DNA of 13,170 nt, from assembly GCA_012274165.1 (NCBI GenBank), contig JAAPAA010000217.1, positions 1 to 13,170 on the forward strand, written 5' to 3'. The DNA is from Thiobacillaceae bacterium (GTDB lineage Bacteria; Pseudomonadota; Gammaproteobacteria; Burkholderiales; Thiobacillaceae). Shown here piece after piece: positions 1 through 7,411 of the stretch; within the stretch, counting starts at the first letter, position 1; each line of letters starts with the position of its first letter. The notes under the pieces are model-generated. The model was not told the origin of the DNA. It searched no databases and saw nothing but the letters and a program-made list of their open reading frames with translations. The translations under genes and the position numbers were made by a program.

Positions 1-603
1 GTGTTGGTCGCCTCCGACGACATGTACGAGCACATCCGGCTCGATGGCGCACCGTTCGTCAACATTCTCAATGTCTGCCCCGACCTCTACGACCGCACGC
101 TGGTGCTGAACGGCGTGTCGAAAGCCTATTCGATGACCGGCTGGCGCATCGGTTATGCGGCGGGTCCGGAGGCCATCCTGCGCGCGATGACCAACGTGCA
201 GTCGCAGTCCACCTCCAACCCTACGTCGATTTCGCAGGTGGCCGCCGAAGCCGCATTGAACGGCGATCAGGGCTGTATCACGCCGATGCTCGACGCGTTC
301 AAAACACGCCATCGTTATATCGTCGATGCGCTGAATGCCCTTCCCGGCTTCAAGTGCGTCGACAGCGGCGGCGCCTTCTACGCGTTCCCCGACGTGCGTC
401 CGGCGATCATGAGCCTGCTGGCGCGCGACATCATCGACGCGCCGACCGACATCGCCTTCTCCGAATACCTGCTGGAGTCCGCCGACGTTGCCGTCGTCCC
501 CGGTTCGGCCTTCGGCGCCGAAGGCTATATCCGGTTGTCGTTCGCCACCTCGCAGGCCAATCTGGAAAAAGCGATCAGCCGCATCGCCGCCGCGCTGGCC
601 TAG
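1..603 (+). CDS. Class I/II PLP-dependent aminotransferase, probably aspartate/aromatic type (5'-truncated by window edge)
   Basis: This is the C-terminal half of a fold-type I aminotransferase; 200 residues are visible, about half the usual 390-400, and the reading frame is open to the left edge, so the GTG at base 1 is probably an internal valine codon. The PLP-binding Asp and Tyr of the family lie in the SDDMYEHI segment (residues 6-10), the Schiff-base lysine is Lys41 in GVSKAYSMTGWRIGY, and the substrate-carboxylate arginine is likely Arg178 in YIRLSFA. These motifs fit the aspartate aminotransferase Igamma subgroup, which moves an amino group between aspartate (or another amino acid) and 2-oxoglutarate in the cytoplasm. 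The substrate cannot be fixed from this half. The next gene starts 28 bases after the stop in the same direction, so the two may be co-transcribed. Confidence 0.93.
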   Translation: MLVASDDMYEHIRLDGAPFVNILNVCPDLYDRTLVLNGVSKAYSMTGWRIGYAAGPEAILRAMTNVQSQSTSNPTSISQVAAEAALNGDQGCITPMLDAFKTRHRYIVDALNALPGFKCVDSGGAFYAFPDVRPAIMSLLARDIIDAPTDIAFSEYLLESADVAVVPGSAFGAEGYIRLSFATSQANLEKAISRIAAALA

Positions 604-631
604 CGCGTCCGGCGCGGGTAGCCTAGCGTCT

Positions 632-1909
632 ATGCGCACGCCCGTCCTGTCCTTCCTGCGTAGCCAGCTGAGCTGGCCGCTCCAGCTGGCGCACACCACC
701 GCGCGCCTGTTCAACCAAAACGGTTTGCAAAATCACGCCGCTGCCGCGGCGTTTTACTTCCTGCTATCCGCCACCCCGCTGCTGCTGTTGCTGAGCTACG
801 CCCTGCAACTGCTGGGCCACATTGCCGAGAACTCGGTGCCTGCCGCCATCCTGATGGCCGCGCTCTACGACCAGCTACGGCTGGACAACCTGACTGCACT
901 TGGCTTTATCCCGCGCCAGGCCCAATTGACAGTGGGCGGCATCGGCCTACTCACCCTGGTGCTGTCGTCGCGTGGGCTGGTCAACGCGGTACAAGGCGCG
1001 TTCAGGGTCATCTTCCCCAACCCGAACAAACGCAATCTGGTGTTGTCCTGGGTGTTGCCCCTGATCATTCTGCCTCTGCTGTTTCTGCTGATGGGCCTGG
1101 CCATGCTGGCACAAGTGACCCTGAGTTTTCTGGCGCATAACAATTTCATCGGCAGCGGCAATGCGCAAATGCTGCAGGCGCTCAATTCAATGTTCGGCCT
1201 TGCCATGGTGTGGTCGCTGCTGTTCGCTGCCTACTGGCGGCTGCCGCGCCAGAATCCGTCTGCGCGGGTCGCGGCCGCGTTCGCCCTGGCCGCCACGCTC
1301 AGCCTGGGCGTGCTGTTCTCGCTATTCGGTACATTTTTCAACCTGGAAAATTTACGCAGCCTGTACGGCGCGCCGGGCAGCGTGGTGTTCGTGCTGATGG
1401 GGGCGTATTCCGCTTTTCTGCTGCTCTATTTATGGGCGCAGGCGCTGTACGCCTACGGCAAGGTGGATATCACCGCGCTGGAAAAGCTGTTTCTCGGCGG
1501 CAGCAGCATTGGCGCAAGCAAACTCGAAGCCTACGTCTTCGCCGATACCCATCGCCTGCTGGAGAAATATGGTGAAGTCCATCCTGCCGGCCATACCCTG
1601 ATTGAAGAAGGCAGCGATAGCCGCATCTCTTACTTTCTCCATGCGGGCCGCGCCACGGTCTACAAACGCACCGACGATGGTCAACGCCAGATCGGCACAC
1701 TCATCGAAGGCCAGCTGTTCGGCGAAATGGCTTATTTGCTGAACGAAGTGCGCACCGCCTCAATCGTCGCCCAGACCGATATCACCGTGCTGGCCCTGCC
1801 ACCACAGATGCTGGAAGAGCTGATGAACCATTCCGCCCCGCTGTCGCGCCGCATCATCGATACCCTGTGCCAGCGCCTGCAGCGGATGATTTTGGCGAGT
1901 CCGGGTTGA
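632..1909 (+). CDS. YihY/BrkB family inner-membrane protein fused to a C-terminal cyclic-nucleotide-binding domain
   Basis: A 425-residue protein with two parts. Residues about 35-270 are a polytopic membrane region with some six hydrophobic segments (near 37-62, 98-116, 139-168, 185-203, 213-235, 248-272). The first carries the alanine-rich HAAAAAFYFLLSATP signature of the YihY/BrkB family (formerly miscalled ribonuclease BN), whose molecular function is not settled. Residues about 305-420 read as a cyclic-nucleotide-binding beta-roll, with a phosphate-binding-cassette-like segment GQLFGEMAYLLNEVRTAS containing Gly364, Glu365 and Arg374, the positions that normally hold the ribose and phosphate. 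E. coli YihY is about 290 residues and lacks this domain. The ATG at 632 was chosen because an upstream TTG start at 488 would run through the preceding aminotransferase gene; no clear Shine-Dalgarno is visible. Ligand binding is inferred from the motif only. Confidence 0.88.
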   Translation: MRTPVLSFLRSQLSWPLQLAHTTARLFNQNGLQNHAAAAAFYFLLSATPLLLLLSYALQLLGHIAENSVPAAILMAALYDQLRLDNLTALGFIPRQAQLTVGGIGLLTLVLSSRGLVNAVQGAFRVIFPNPNKRNLVLSWVLPLIILPLLFLLMGLAMLAQVTLSFLAHNNFIGSGNAQMLQALNSMFGLAMVWSLLFAAYWRLPRQNPSARVAAAFALAATLSLGVLFSLFGTFFNLENLRSLYGAPGSVVFVLMGAYSAFLLLYLWAQALYAYGKVDITALEKLFLGGSSIGASKLEAYVFADTHRLLEKYGEVHPAGHTLIEEGSDSRISYFLHAGRATVYKRTDDGQRQIGTLIEGQLFGEMAYLLNEVRTASIVAQTDITVLALPPQMLEELMNHSAPLSRRIIDTLCQRLQRMILASPG

Positions 1910-1987
1910 TTCTGCCCCGAGGGAATCCCGCCCCAACGGTAATCTCGGTTAAAGTATCGGGCTTTGTTTCTGCCCGGGTTCGATTTC

Positions 1988-2245
1988 ATGGCCAAATCCC
2001 GCGCCGCCGCTCCAAAAGACTACGAATCCGCACTGGCCGAGCTTGAAGCCATTGTCGCTGAAATGGAATCCGGCCACCTGCCGCTGGATGCCTCGCTGGC
2101 TGCTTACAAGCGTGGTGCCGAGTTATTGCAGTTTTGCCGCCAGCAACTGACCGATGCCGAGCAGCAGGTCAAGATCATGGAAAACGGCACCCTGTTGAAT
2201 TTCAAGGCCGAGCAGGCCTTCAAAACCGAAAACACCGATGACTGA
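1988..2245 (+). CDS. xseB: Exodeoxyribonuclease VII small subunit
   Basis: An 85-residue protein of typical XseB length. It begins with a short basic tail and then has the family's two-helix core, with YESALAELEAIVAEMESG and the LDASLAAYKRGAELLQFCRQQL segment. XseB binds the large subunit XseA to form exonuclease VII, which degrades single-stranded DNA in both directions; xseA is not in this window. The ATG at 1988 is preferred over an in-frame TTG at 1964, which would add eight residues unlike the family. No strong Shine-Dalgarno precedes either. The gene overlaps ispA by 8 bases, which suggests translational coupling, and xseB-ispA-dxs is a widely conserved order in proteobacteria. Confidence 0.93.
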   Translation: MAKSRAAAPKDYESALAELEAIVAEMESGHLPLDASLAAYKRGAELLQFCRQQLTDAEQQVKIMENGTLLNFKAEQAFKTENTDD

Positions 2246-3125
2246 TTTTGCCGTCTGGACCCTGGCTTGTCAGACACGTATCGAACGCGTGCTGGCCGAA
2301 CATCTTCCGCCTGCCCACATTGCCCCCACGCGCCTGCACGAAGCGATGCGTTATGCCGTGCTGGACGGCGGCAAACGGGTGCGTCCCCTGCTGGCGTTTG
2401 CTGCGGGCGAAGTCACCGGCGCCAACATTGAACAGGTGCAACACGCAGCTGCTGCCGTCGAATTGATCCACGCGTATTCGCTGGTGCATGACGACATGCC
2501 GGCGATGGACAACGACACCTTGCGGCGCGGCAAGCCCACCGTGCATGTTGAGTTTGACGAAGCCACCGCGCTGCTGGTGGGCGACGCGCTGCAAAGCCTG
2601 GCGTTCGACATCCTCGCCGCGCAGCCGCTCGCAGCCGACGCGGGCACCCAATTGAATATGGTGAAACTGCTGGCGCAAGCAGCAGGCTCGCGCGGCATGG
2701 CGGGCGGCCAGGCGATTGATCTGGCCAGCGTGGGTAAACCGCTCGACCTGACCGAGCTCGAATTCATGCACATCCACAAAACCGGTGCGCTGATCCGCGC
2801 CTCGGTGCTGCTGGGCGCACAGTGCGGATCGCTGTCCGAAGCCACGGGCGGCGCGCTCGACCACTACGCCAAATGCATCGGGCTCGCCTTCCAGGTGGTC
2901 GACGACGTACTCGATGCCGAAGCCTCGAGCGCCACGCTGGGCAAAACCGCAGGCAAGGATGCCGCCAACAACAAGCCGACTTACGTCAGCCTGCTCGGCG
3001 TGGCGCGCGCACGCGAACTAGCGCAGGAACTGCGCGCCGACGCGCACGCCACGCTGGCGCAGGCCGGCGCAGCGGCCGACCGCCTGCGCCAGCTGGCGGA
3101 TTTTGTCGTGGAGCGCGCCTTCTAA
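2238..3125 (+). CDS. ispA: (2E,6E)-farnesyl diphosphate synthase (geranyltranstransferase)
   Basis: A 295-residue cytoplasmic trans-prenyltransferase that condenses isopentenyl diphosphate with dimethylallyl and then geranyl diphosphate, giving farnesyl diphosphate for quinones and undecaprenyl lipids. The first aspartate-rich motif is DDMPAMD at residues 85-91, followed by the paired arginines of LRRGKP (96-97). The second is DDVLD at 222-226, and the GKTAGKDAANNKPTYVSLLG tail segment is present. GGKRVRP at 44-50 is the isopentenyl-diphosphate-binding segment. The two residues between the aspartates of the first motif (DDxxxxD) match the bacterial short-chain type. The start lies inside the last codons of xseB and the stop is directly followed by the dxs start, so this is a tight operon. 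FPP as the product is assigned by family and operon position. Confidence 0.95.
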   Translation: MTDFAVWTLACQTRIERVLAEHLPPAHIAPTRLHEAMRYAVLDGGKRVRPLLAFAAGEVTGANIEQVQHAAAAVELIHAYSLVHDDMPAMDNDTLRRGKPTVHVEFDEATALLVGDALQSLAFDILAAQPLAADAGTQLNMVKLLAQAAGSRGMAGGQAIDLASVGKPLDLTELEFMHIHKTGALIRASVLLGAQCGSLSEATGGALDHYAKCIGLAFQVVDDVLDAEASSATLGKTAGKDAANNKPTYVSLLGVARARELAQELRADAHATLAQAGAAADRLRQLADFVVERAF

Positions 3126-4982
3126 ATGACGGGACCTTTGCTCGACACCGTGAATTCGCCGGCCGACCTGCGCGCCTTGCCGCCCGCCGACCTGCCGAAA
3201 CTGGCGCAGGAAATCCGCGCGTTTCTGGTCGAATCGGTCGCGCAAACCGGTGGCCACCTGGCCTCCAACCTGGGTGCGGTGGAACTGACGCTGGCCCTCA
3301 ATTACGTATTCGACACGCCGGGCGACCGCATCGTCTGGGATGTCGGCCACCAGAGCTACACCCATAAGATTCTCAGCGGCCGCCGCGCTGCCATGGCCGG
3401 GCTGCGGCAGCCGGGCGGCATCGCCGGTTTCCCGCGCCGCGCCGAGAGCGAACACGACGCATTCGGCGTCGGTCATTCCAGTACCTCAATCTCGGCTGCG
3501 CTCGGCATGGCCGAGGCGTTTCGCCAGACCGGCTCCAGTCAGCGCGCGGTCGCGGTAATCGGCGATGGCGCCATGACGGCAGGCATGGCGTTCGAAGCGC
3601 TGAACAACGCTGGCGCCACTGACCTGCCCCTGCTGGTGGTGCTGAATGACAATGACATGTCGATTTCGCCCAACGTCGGCGCGCTCAACAATTACCTGGC
3701 TCGTCTGATGTCGGGCAAGTTTTACGCCGCCGCCCGCCGCGCCGGCGAAAAAGTCCTGTCGGTTGCGCCGCCGATCCGCGAACTCGCCAAGCGAGCCGAA
3801 GAACACATGAAAGGCATGGTGACGCCCGGCACGCTGTTCGAGGAATTCGGCTTCAACTACATCGGCCCGATCGACGGCCACGACCTCAACGTGCTGCTGG
3901 ATACGCTTTCCAACATCAAGCAGCTCAGCGGCCCGCAGTTCCTGCACGTCGTCACCCGCAAAGGCAAAGGCTACGCGCCCGCCGAAGCCAATCCCTGCCA
4001 GTATCACGGCGTATCGCGCTTCGACCCGGCGGCAGGCATCACCGAAAAAACTGGCGCCAAGCCCACCTACACACAAGTTTTCGGCGACTGGCTGTGCGAC
4101 ATGGCGGCGGCCGACGCACGACTGGTCGGCATTACCCCGGCGATGCGCGAAGGCTCGGGGATGGTGCGTTTTTCGCAGGATTATCCCAAGCGTTATTTCG
4201 ACGTCGGCATTGCCGAACAGCACGCGCTGACCTTCGCTGCCGGGCTGGCGTGCGAAGGCGTCAAACCGGTGGTCGCGATTTACTCGACCTTTTTGCAGCG
4301 CGCGTATGACCAGCTCATCCACGATATCGCCCTGCAAAATCTGCCAGTCATGCTGGCGATCGACCGCGCCGGCCTGGTCGGCGCCGACGGCCCAACACAC
4401 GCCGGCAGCTTTGATCTGAGTTTTCTCCGCTGCATCCCCAATATGCTGATCGCCGCGCCGTCTGACGAAAACGAATGCCGCCGCCTGCTCAGCACGGCGT
4501 TCTTGCACAACGGCCCGTCAGCGGTGCGCTATCCGCGCGGCAGCGGCAGCGGCGCCGCCATCGAGCCCGGCCTCGACCCGCTTGAAATCGGCAAGGGTGT
4601 GTTGCGCCGCAGCGGCCGCGAGGTCGCGCTGATCGCCTTCGGCAGCCTGGTCGCGCCCGCGCTGGCGGCAGCCGGAGCGCTCGACGCCAGCGTCGCCGAC
4701 ATGCGCTTTGTGAAGCCGCTGGATGTAGATTTGCTGCGCGAGCTGGCGCAAACCCACCGGCTGCTGGTGACGCTGGAAGAAAACGCCGTGGCAGGCGGCG
4801 CGGGTGCGGGAGTAGCCGAAGCGCTGGCCGAACTCGGCATTCAGGTACCCATCCTCCACCTGGGATTGCCCGATCGTTTTATTGAACACGGCGACGTCTC
4901 CGCCATGCTGGCTGAGTGTGGACTCGATCCGGCCGGGATTGAACGTGCCATCCGCCAGCGGATAACCCTATTACCCGAGTAG
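3126..4982 (+). CDS. dxs: 1-deoxy-D-xylulose-5-phosphate synthase
   Basis: A 618-residue thiamine-diphosphate enzyme, the usual length for DXS. It condenses pyruvate with glyceraldehyde 3-phosphate to form deoxyxylulose phosphate, the entry step of the MEP isoprenoid pathway and a precursor for thiamine and pyridoxal. Early motifs include GGHLASNLGAVELTLAL and WDVGHQSYTHKIL (His75). The ThDP/Mg signature is GDGAMTAG at 146-153 with NDND at 174-177. The catalytic glutamate is Glu364 in DVGIAEQHALTFAAG, and the C-terminal transketolase domain is complete. The ATG abuts the ispA TAA (TAAATG) and has only a poorly spaced GGAG upstream, so re-initiation by ribosomes finishing ispA is likely. IspA downstream of the pathway and Dxs at its start are thus co-expressed. 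Confidence 0.97.
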   Translation: MTGPLLDTVNSPADLRALPPADLPKLAQEIRAFLVESVAQTGGHLASNLGAVELTLALNYVFDTPGDRIVWDVGHQSYTHKILSGRRAAMAGLRQPGGIAGFPRRAESEHDAFGVGHSSTSISAALGMAEAFRQTGSSQRAVAVIGDGAMTAGMAFEALNNAGATDLPLLVVLNDNDMSISPNVGALNNYLARLMSGKFYAAARRAGEKVLSVAPPIRELAKRAEEHMKGMVTPGTLFEEFGFNYIGPIDGHDLNVLLDTLSNIKQLSGPQFLHVVTRKGKGYAPAEANPCQYHGVSRFDPAAGITEKTGAKPTYTQVFGDWLCDMAAADARLVGITPAMREGSGMVRFSQDYPKRYFDVGIAEQHALTFAAGLACEGVKPVVAIYSTFLQRAYDQLIHDIALQNLPVMLAIDRAGLVGADGPTHAGSFDLSFLRCIPNMLIAAPSDENECRRLLSTAFLHNGPSAVRYPRGSGSGAAIEPGLDPLEIGKGVLRRSGREVALIAFGSLVAPALAAAGALDASVADMRFVKPLDVDLLRELAQTHRLLVTLEENAVAGGAGAGVAEALAELGIQVPILHLGLPDRFIEHGDVSAMLAECGLDPAGIERAIRQRITLLPE

Positions 4983-5011
4983 TTTACTCAACTATTATCG
5001 CAGTGTAGACT
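4983..5011 (+). promoter_or_regulatory. Candidate sigma-70 promoter for folE2
   Basis: TTTACT at 4983-4988 (4 of 6 matches to the -35 consensus) and TAGACT at 5006-5011 (4 of 6 to the -10 consensus) are separated by exactly 17 bases. The region is locally AT-rich against a GC-rich background and lies just after the dxs stop. The -10 hexamer is the left half of a palindrome, which would fit repression at that site. An alternative -10 is TATTAT at 4993-4998. This is a consensus match read by eye, not evidence of a transcription start. Confidence 0.4.
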
Positions 5012-5023
5012 TAGTCTAAACTG
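5001..5023. promoter_or_regulatory. 23-bp near-perfect palindrome, candidate operator ahead of folE2
   Basis: The core is TAGACT-T-AGTCTA at 5006-5018, a perfect 6+1+6 palindrome. It extends outward through one mismatched pair (G5005/A5019) to CAGT at 5001-5004 and ACTG at 5020-5023, so 10 of 11 pairs match around a single central base. Its size and symmetry suit a dimeric regulator, and it overlaps the candidate -10 of folE2. I do not recognise it as a known Zur, Fur or IscR box. A one-base centre makes it a poor RNA hairpin unless the inner pairs open, and no T-run follows, so a dxs terminator is less likely. Confidence 0.5.
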
Positions 5024-5025
5024 TA

Positions 5026-5047
5026 CCGGGTCAGCAATTGGACCCGG
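5026..5047 (+). promoter_or_regulatory. Hairpin in the folE2 leader
   Basis: CCGGGTC at 5026-5032 and GACCCGG at 5041-5047 form a perfect 7-bp GC-rich stem around an 8-base loop (AGCAATTG). It lies 20 bases ahead of the Shine-Dalgarno AAGGA of folE2 and is not followed by a T-run, so it is not a standard terminator. It may stabilise or regulate the folE2 mRNA leader. Folate-responsive leader RNAs are known upstream of folE-type genes in other proteobacteria, but I cannot match this short element to any of them. Confidence 0.4.
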
Positions 5048-5077
5048 CCAAGCCGAACCCCTATCCAAGGAATGGTC

Positions 5078-5884
5078 ATGAACGACATTTGCGACACCAC
5101 CTGCATGCCGGACGTGCAAAGTACAGCTGATACCCGGCAAATCGCCATCGACAAGGTCGGCATAAAAAGCATTCGCCACCCGGTTCGGGTCGCGGACAAG
5201 ACTGGCGGCGTCCAGCACACTATCGCCAACTTCAACATGTATGTGTACCTGCCGCATAACTTCAAGGGCACCCACATGTCGCGTTTCATCGAAATTCTCA
5301 ACACGCGCGAGCGCGAGATCTCGGTCGAGAACTTCGAAGGCATGCTGCGTCAGATGGTTGAGCGCCTGGAAGCCGAATCGGGCTACATCGAAATGAGCTT
5401 CCCCTACTTCGTCAACAAGGCCGCGCCCATTTCCGGTGTGCAAAGCCTGCTCGATTACGAAGTCACCTTCATTGGCTCGATCGAGAACGGCAAATTCACC
5501 CACACCACCAAGGTTCTGGTTCCGGTAACCAGCCTGTGTCCGTGCTCGAAGAAAATCTCCGACTACGGTGCGCACAACCAGCGTTCACACGTCACCGTCA
5601 CCGCGAAAACCAACGGTTTTCTATGGATTGAAGACCTGGTTCGCAAAGTCGAAGACCAGGCCTCATGCGAACTCTTCGGCCTGCTGAAGCGTCCGGACGA
5701 AAAATATGTCACCGAACGCGCCTACGACAACCCCAAGTTCGTCGAAGACATTGTGCGCGATGTGGCAGCGGCGATGAACAACGAACCACTGATTGACGCA
5801 TATGTAGTGGAGGCCGAGAATTTCGAGTCGATTCACAATCACAGTGCGTATGCGCTGATTGAGCGCGACAAAACGAAGCAGTAA
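5078..5884 (+). CDS. folE2: GTP cyclohydrolase FolE2 (type IB)
   Basis: A 268-residue cytoplasmic enzyme that converts GTP to 7,8-dihydroneopterin triphosphate, the first step to tetrahydrofolate and, in organisms that have it, queuosine. The family signature LCPCSKKISDYGAHNQRS is present, with Cys154, Cys156 and His166; the Cys of the CPCS motif is a metal ligand in characterised members. GGVQHTIANFNMYVYLP at the N-terminus and FESIHNHSAYA at the C-terminus are also typical. Type IB enzymes are unrelated in sequence to FolE and can work with metals other than zinc. The start is set by AAGGA at 5067-5071: it is 6 bases from the ATG at 5078 but touches the earlier ATG at 5072, so 5078 is chosen. 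The gene has its own candidate promoter after dxs and a terminator after it. Confidence 0.96.
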   Translation: MNDICDTTCMPDVQSTADTRQIAIDKVGIKSIRHPVRVADKTGGVQHTIANFNMYVYLPHNFKGTHMSRFIEILNTREREISVENFEGMLRQMVERLEAESGYIEMSFPYFVNKAAPISGVQSLLDYEVTFIGSIENGKFTHTTKVLVPVTSLCPCSKKISDYGAHNQRSHVTVTAKTNGFLWIEDLVRKVEDQASCELFGLLKRPDEKYVTERAYDNPKFVEDIVRDVAAAMNNEPLIDAYVVEAENFESIHNHSAYALIERDKTKQ

Positions 5885-5897
5885 ATTCTTCGGAGCC

Positions 5898-5937
5898 GAA
5901 ACAACAAAGGCCTGCGATTGCAGGCCTTTGTTGTTTC
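5898..5937. terminator. Bidirectional intrinsic terminator between folE2 and the convergent protease gene
   Basis: An 18-bp perfect inverted repeat (5898-5915 with 5920-5937) closes on a 4-base loop, GATT. The stem has a GC-rich core (AGGCCTGC/GCAGGCCT) flanked by a T-rich tail on each strand (CCTTTGTTGTTTC). It begins 13 bases after the folE2 stop and ends 14 bases before the protease stop on the other strand. Because both arms carry the same tail it should stop transcription arriving from either side. Confidence 0.9.
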
Positions 5938-5951
5938 CGGGTGCGCAGAAA

Positions 5952-6656
5952 TCAATACCGCTGCGTCAACGTCATCGTCTGCCCATCGCGTCGCATCTCC
6001 ATCCGGTTCAAAAAACTCATCCCCAACAGCGGCACATCAAGGCCGGTTTCCACCACCATGCCGTCAACCTGGTTGAGAACGATTCCACCTACTTTGACGG
6101 TATTGAACTTGACGTGCCAGGCCGGCACGACGCCGGCGGCCGTACTCACGCCAGTAGCTTGTCCGGCGCGGTAATCAAGCCCCATGCGGCCGGCTTCGCT
6201 TGCACTGATGGCGATGCTAGTGGCACCGGTATCGACCAGAAAAGTGACGGGAAAACCATTGAGTGAACCCATCGCTGCAAAATGGCCCCGCGCATCGGCC
6301 GTGAGCGAAACCACTTGGCGCGTGCCAGTTGGTGTACCGCCCGCGAACGATTGCCCCATGCCGAGGGTGCGCCGTTTGCCATCGACTTCTATGTTGGCGC
6401 TAGAGGAGTCGGCGGCGATCAGTTTCACGCCCTGCACGGTTTGCCCGGCACTGAGCGTACGTGGCTTGCCACCATCGATGCTGACAATGGCCTTGTCCTT
6501 GAACAAGCCCATCACCGACACGCTACCCGCCCACGCCGCTGAACTGGCGAGCCAAACTGCGGCTAAGATGAGCGTGGTTGTTGCCGCTTTAGCGGCTTTA
6601 CAACCACGGCCTACCCCTTGCGGGTAAATCAGGGTTAACTTTTTCTCAATCGCCAT
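5952..6656 (-). CDS. Exported retropepsin-like (clan AA) aspartic protease
   Basis: A 234-residue protein with an N-terminal export signal: a basic region, a hydrophobic stretch at about 26-40, and a probable cleavage after Ala43 (SSAAWA|GS). Residues about 120-234 are a single retropepsin-like domain. The catalytic Asp142 sits in FLVDTGATSIAIS, and the hydrophobic-hydrophobic-Gly motif is LLGMSFLNRM near the C-terminus. One domain of this size would have to dimerise to form an active site, as in retroviral proteases. The stretch 44-115, with repeated GKxRTL segments, has no assignment I can defend. The substrate is unknown and a periplasmic or membrane-tethered location is inferred. The start at 6656 is preferred over the adjacent ATG at 6659 because AGGA (complement of 6663-6666) lies 6 bases upstream of it. 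This start region abuts the start of the divergent amidotransferase. Confidence 0.88.
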   Translation of the reverse strand: MAIEKKLTLIYPQGVGRGCKAAKAATTTLILAAVWLASSAAWAGSVSVMGLFKDKAIVSIDGGKPRTLSAGQTVQGVKLIAADSSSANIEVDGKRRTLGMGQSFAGGTPTGTRQVVSLTADARGHFAAMGSLNGFPVTFLVDTGATSIAISASEAGRMGLDYRAGQATGVSTAAGVVPAWHVKFNTVKVGGIVLNQVDGMVVETGLDVPLLGMSFLNRMEMRRDGQTMTLTQRY

Positions 6657-6657
6657 C

Positions 6658-7368
6658 ATGCATCCTGTTCTGATCTTTCGTCATTCCCCCACCGAGGGGC
6701 CGGGGTATTTCACCACGTTTCTGGATCGCCACGGCATCCCGTGGCAGATGGTACGTATCGACGCAGGGGACACCGTACCCGAGAACCTTAGCGGCATTTC
6801 CGGGCTCTGCTTGATGGGGGGGCCGATGAGCGTGAATGACGATCTGCCCTGGATCCCGCCGCTGCTGGCCTTGATTCGTCAGGCCGTCGCGGCCGATGTG
6901 CCTGTGATCGGTCATTGTTTGGGCGGACAACTCATGTCGAAGGCCCTCGGCGGCACGGTGGGCAAGAACCCGCTCAAGGAAATCGGCTGGGGCGATGTCC
7001 GCATTACCGATACCGACGCGGCGCACCCCTGGCTGGGCGAAGCCGCACAGCCGATGCTGGCGTTTCACTGGCACGGCGAAACCTTCAGCCTGCCGGCAGG
7101 CGCGCGTCGCATTCTCGAAAGCGCGTACTGCACCAATCAGGCTTACGTGCTGAACGACCGCCATCTCGCGATGCAGTGCCATATCGAGATGACGCCCGAA
7201 CTCATCGCCAGCTGGTGCGACCACGGCGCAGCTGAAATCGCCGCCAGCGACAGTCCAGGCGTACAGTCGCCCGATGCAATTCAAGCGGACATGCCCGGCC
7301 GTACAAGCCGCCTCCACCTGCTGGCCGACAAAATTTATTCCCGCTGGATTCAAGGGCTTAGCCAATAA
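6658..7368 (+). CDS. Class I glutamine amidotransferase domain protein (GMP synthase glutaminase-like)
   Basis: A 236-residue stand-alone GATase1 protein. The nucleophile is Cys87 in GHCLGGQL, and the partner dyad is His175 and Glu177 in QCHIEM, so the triad that releases ammonia from glutamine is complete. SGLCLMGGPMSVND near residue 50 resembles the oxyanion-hole region of this group. There is no ATP-pyrophosphatase domain, so this is not GuaA itself. Proteins of this type are often annotated as GMP synthase-like amidotransferases, and some relatives act on gamma-glutamyl compounds; the substrate here is unknown. The ATG at 6658 has no usable Shine-Dalgarno (the nearest AGGG is over 20 bases away) and an in-frame stop lies at 6625-6627, so translation may be leaderless or weak. 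It diverges from the protease gene with no intergenic space. Confidence 0.88.
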   Translation: MHPVLIFRHSPTEGPGYFTTFLDRHGIPWQMVRIDAGDTVPENLSGISGLCLMGGPMSVNDDLPWIPPLLALIRQAVAADVPVIGHCLGGQLMSKALGGTVGKNPLKEIGWGDVRITDTDAAHPWLGEAAQPMLAFHWHGETFSLPAGARRILESAYCTNQAYVLNDRHLAMQCHIEMTPELIASWCDHGAAEIAASDSPGVQSPDAIQADMPGRTSRLHLLADKIYSRWIQGLSQ

Positions 7369-7383
7369 GCTTGCAGCCCTGAC

Positions 7384-7411
7384 TGGACAGTCGCCTGATG
7401 CGGCGTAGGAT
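7384..7411 (+). promoter_or_regulatory. Candidate sigma-70 promoter for the gene at 7467
   Basis: TGGACA at 7384-7389 (5 of 6 to the -35 consensus) and TAGGAT at 7406-7411 (4 of 6 to the -10 consensus) are separated by 16 bases. They lie in the 98-base gap between the amidotransferase and the unrecognised gene. The -10 sits within the left arm of an inverted repeat. Only consensus matching supports it. Confidence 0.3.

Noticed and set aside
488..631. Upstream TTG start for the BrkB-like protein
   Set aside because: It would add 48 arginine- and proline-rich residues translated from inside the aminotransferase gene; the ATG at 632 begins just before the family homology.
3486..4508. 340-codon minus-strand open frame inside dxs
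   Set aside because: It is a shadow of the dxs coding frame, with low-complexity composition and no start signals.
5001..5023. Palindrome after dxs read as a dxs terminator
   Set aside because: It has a one-base centre, is not GC-rich and is not followed by a T-run, so a DNA operator is more likely.
5072..5077. ATG at 5072 as the folE2 start
   Set aside because: The Shine-Dalgarno AAGGA ends at 5071, directly against this ATG, leaving no spacer; the ATG at 5078 is at a normal distance.
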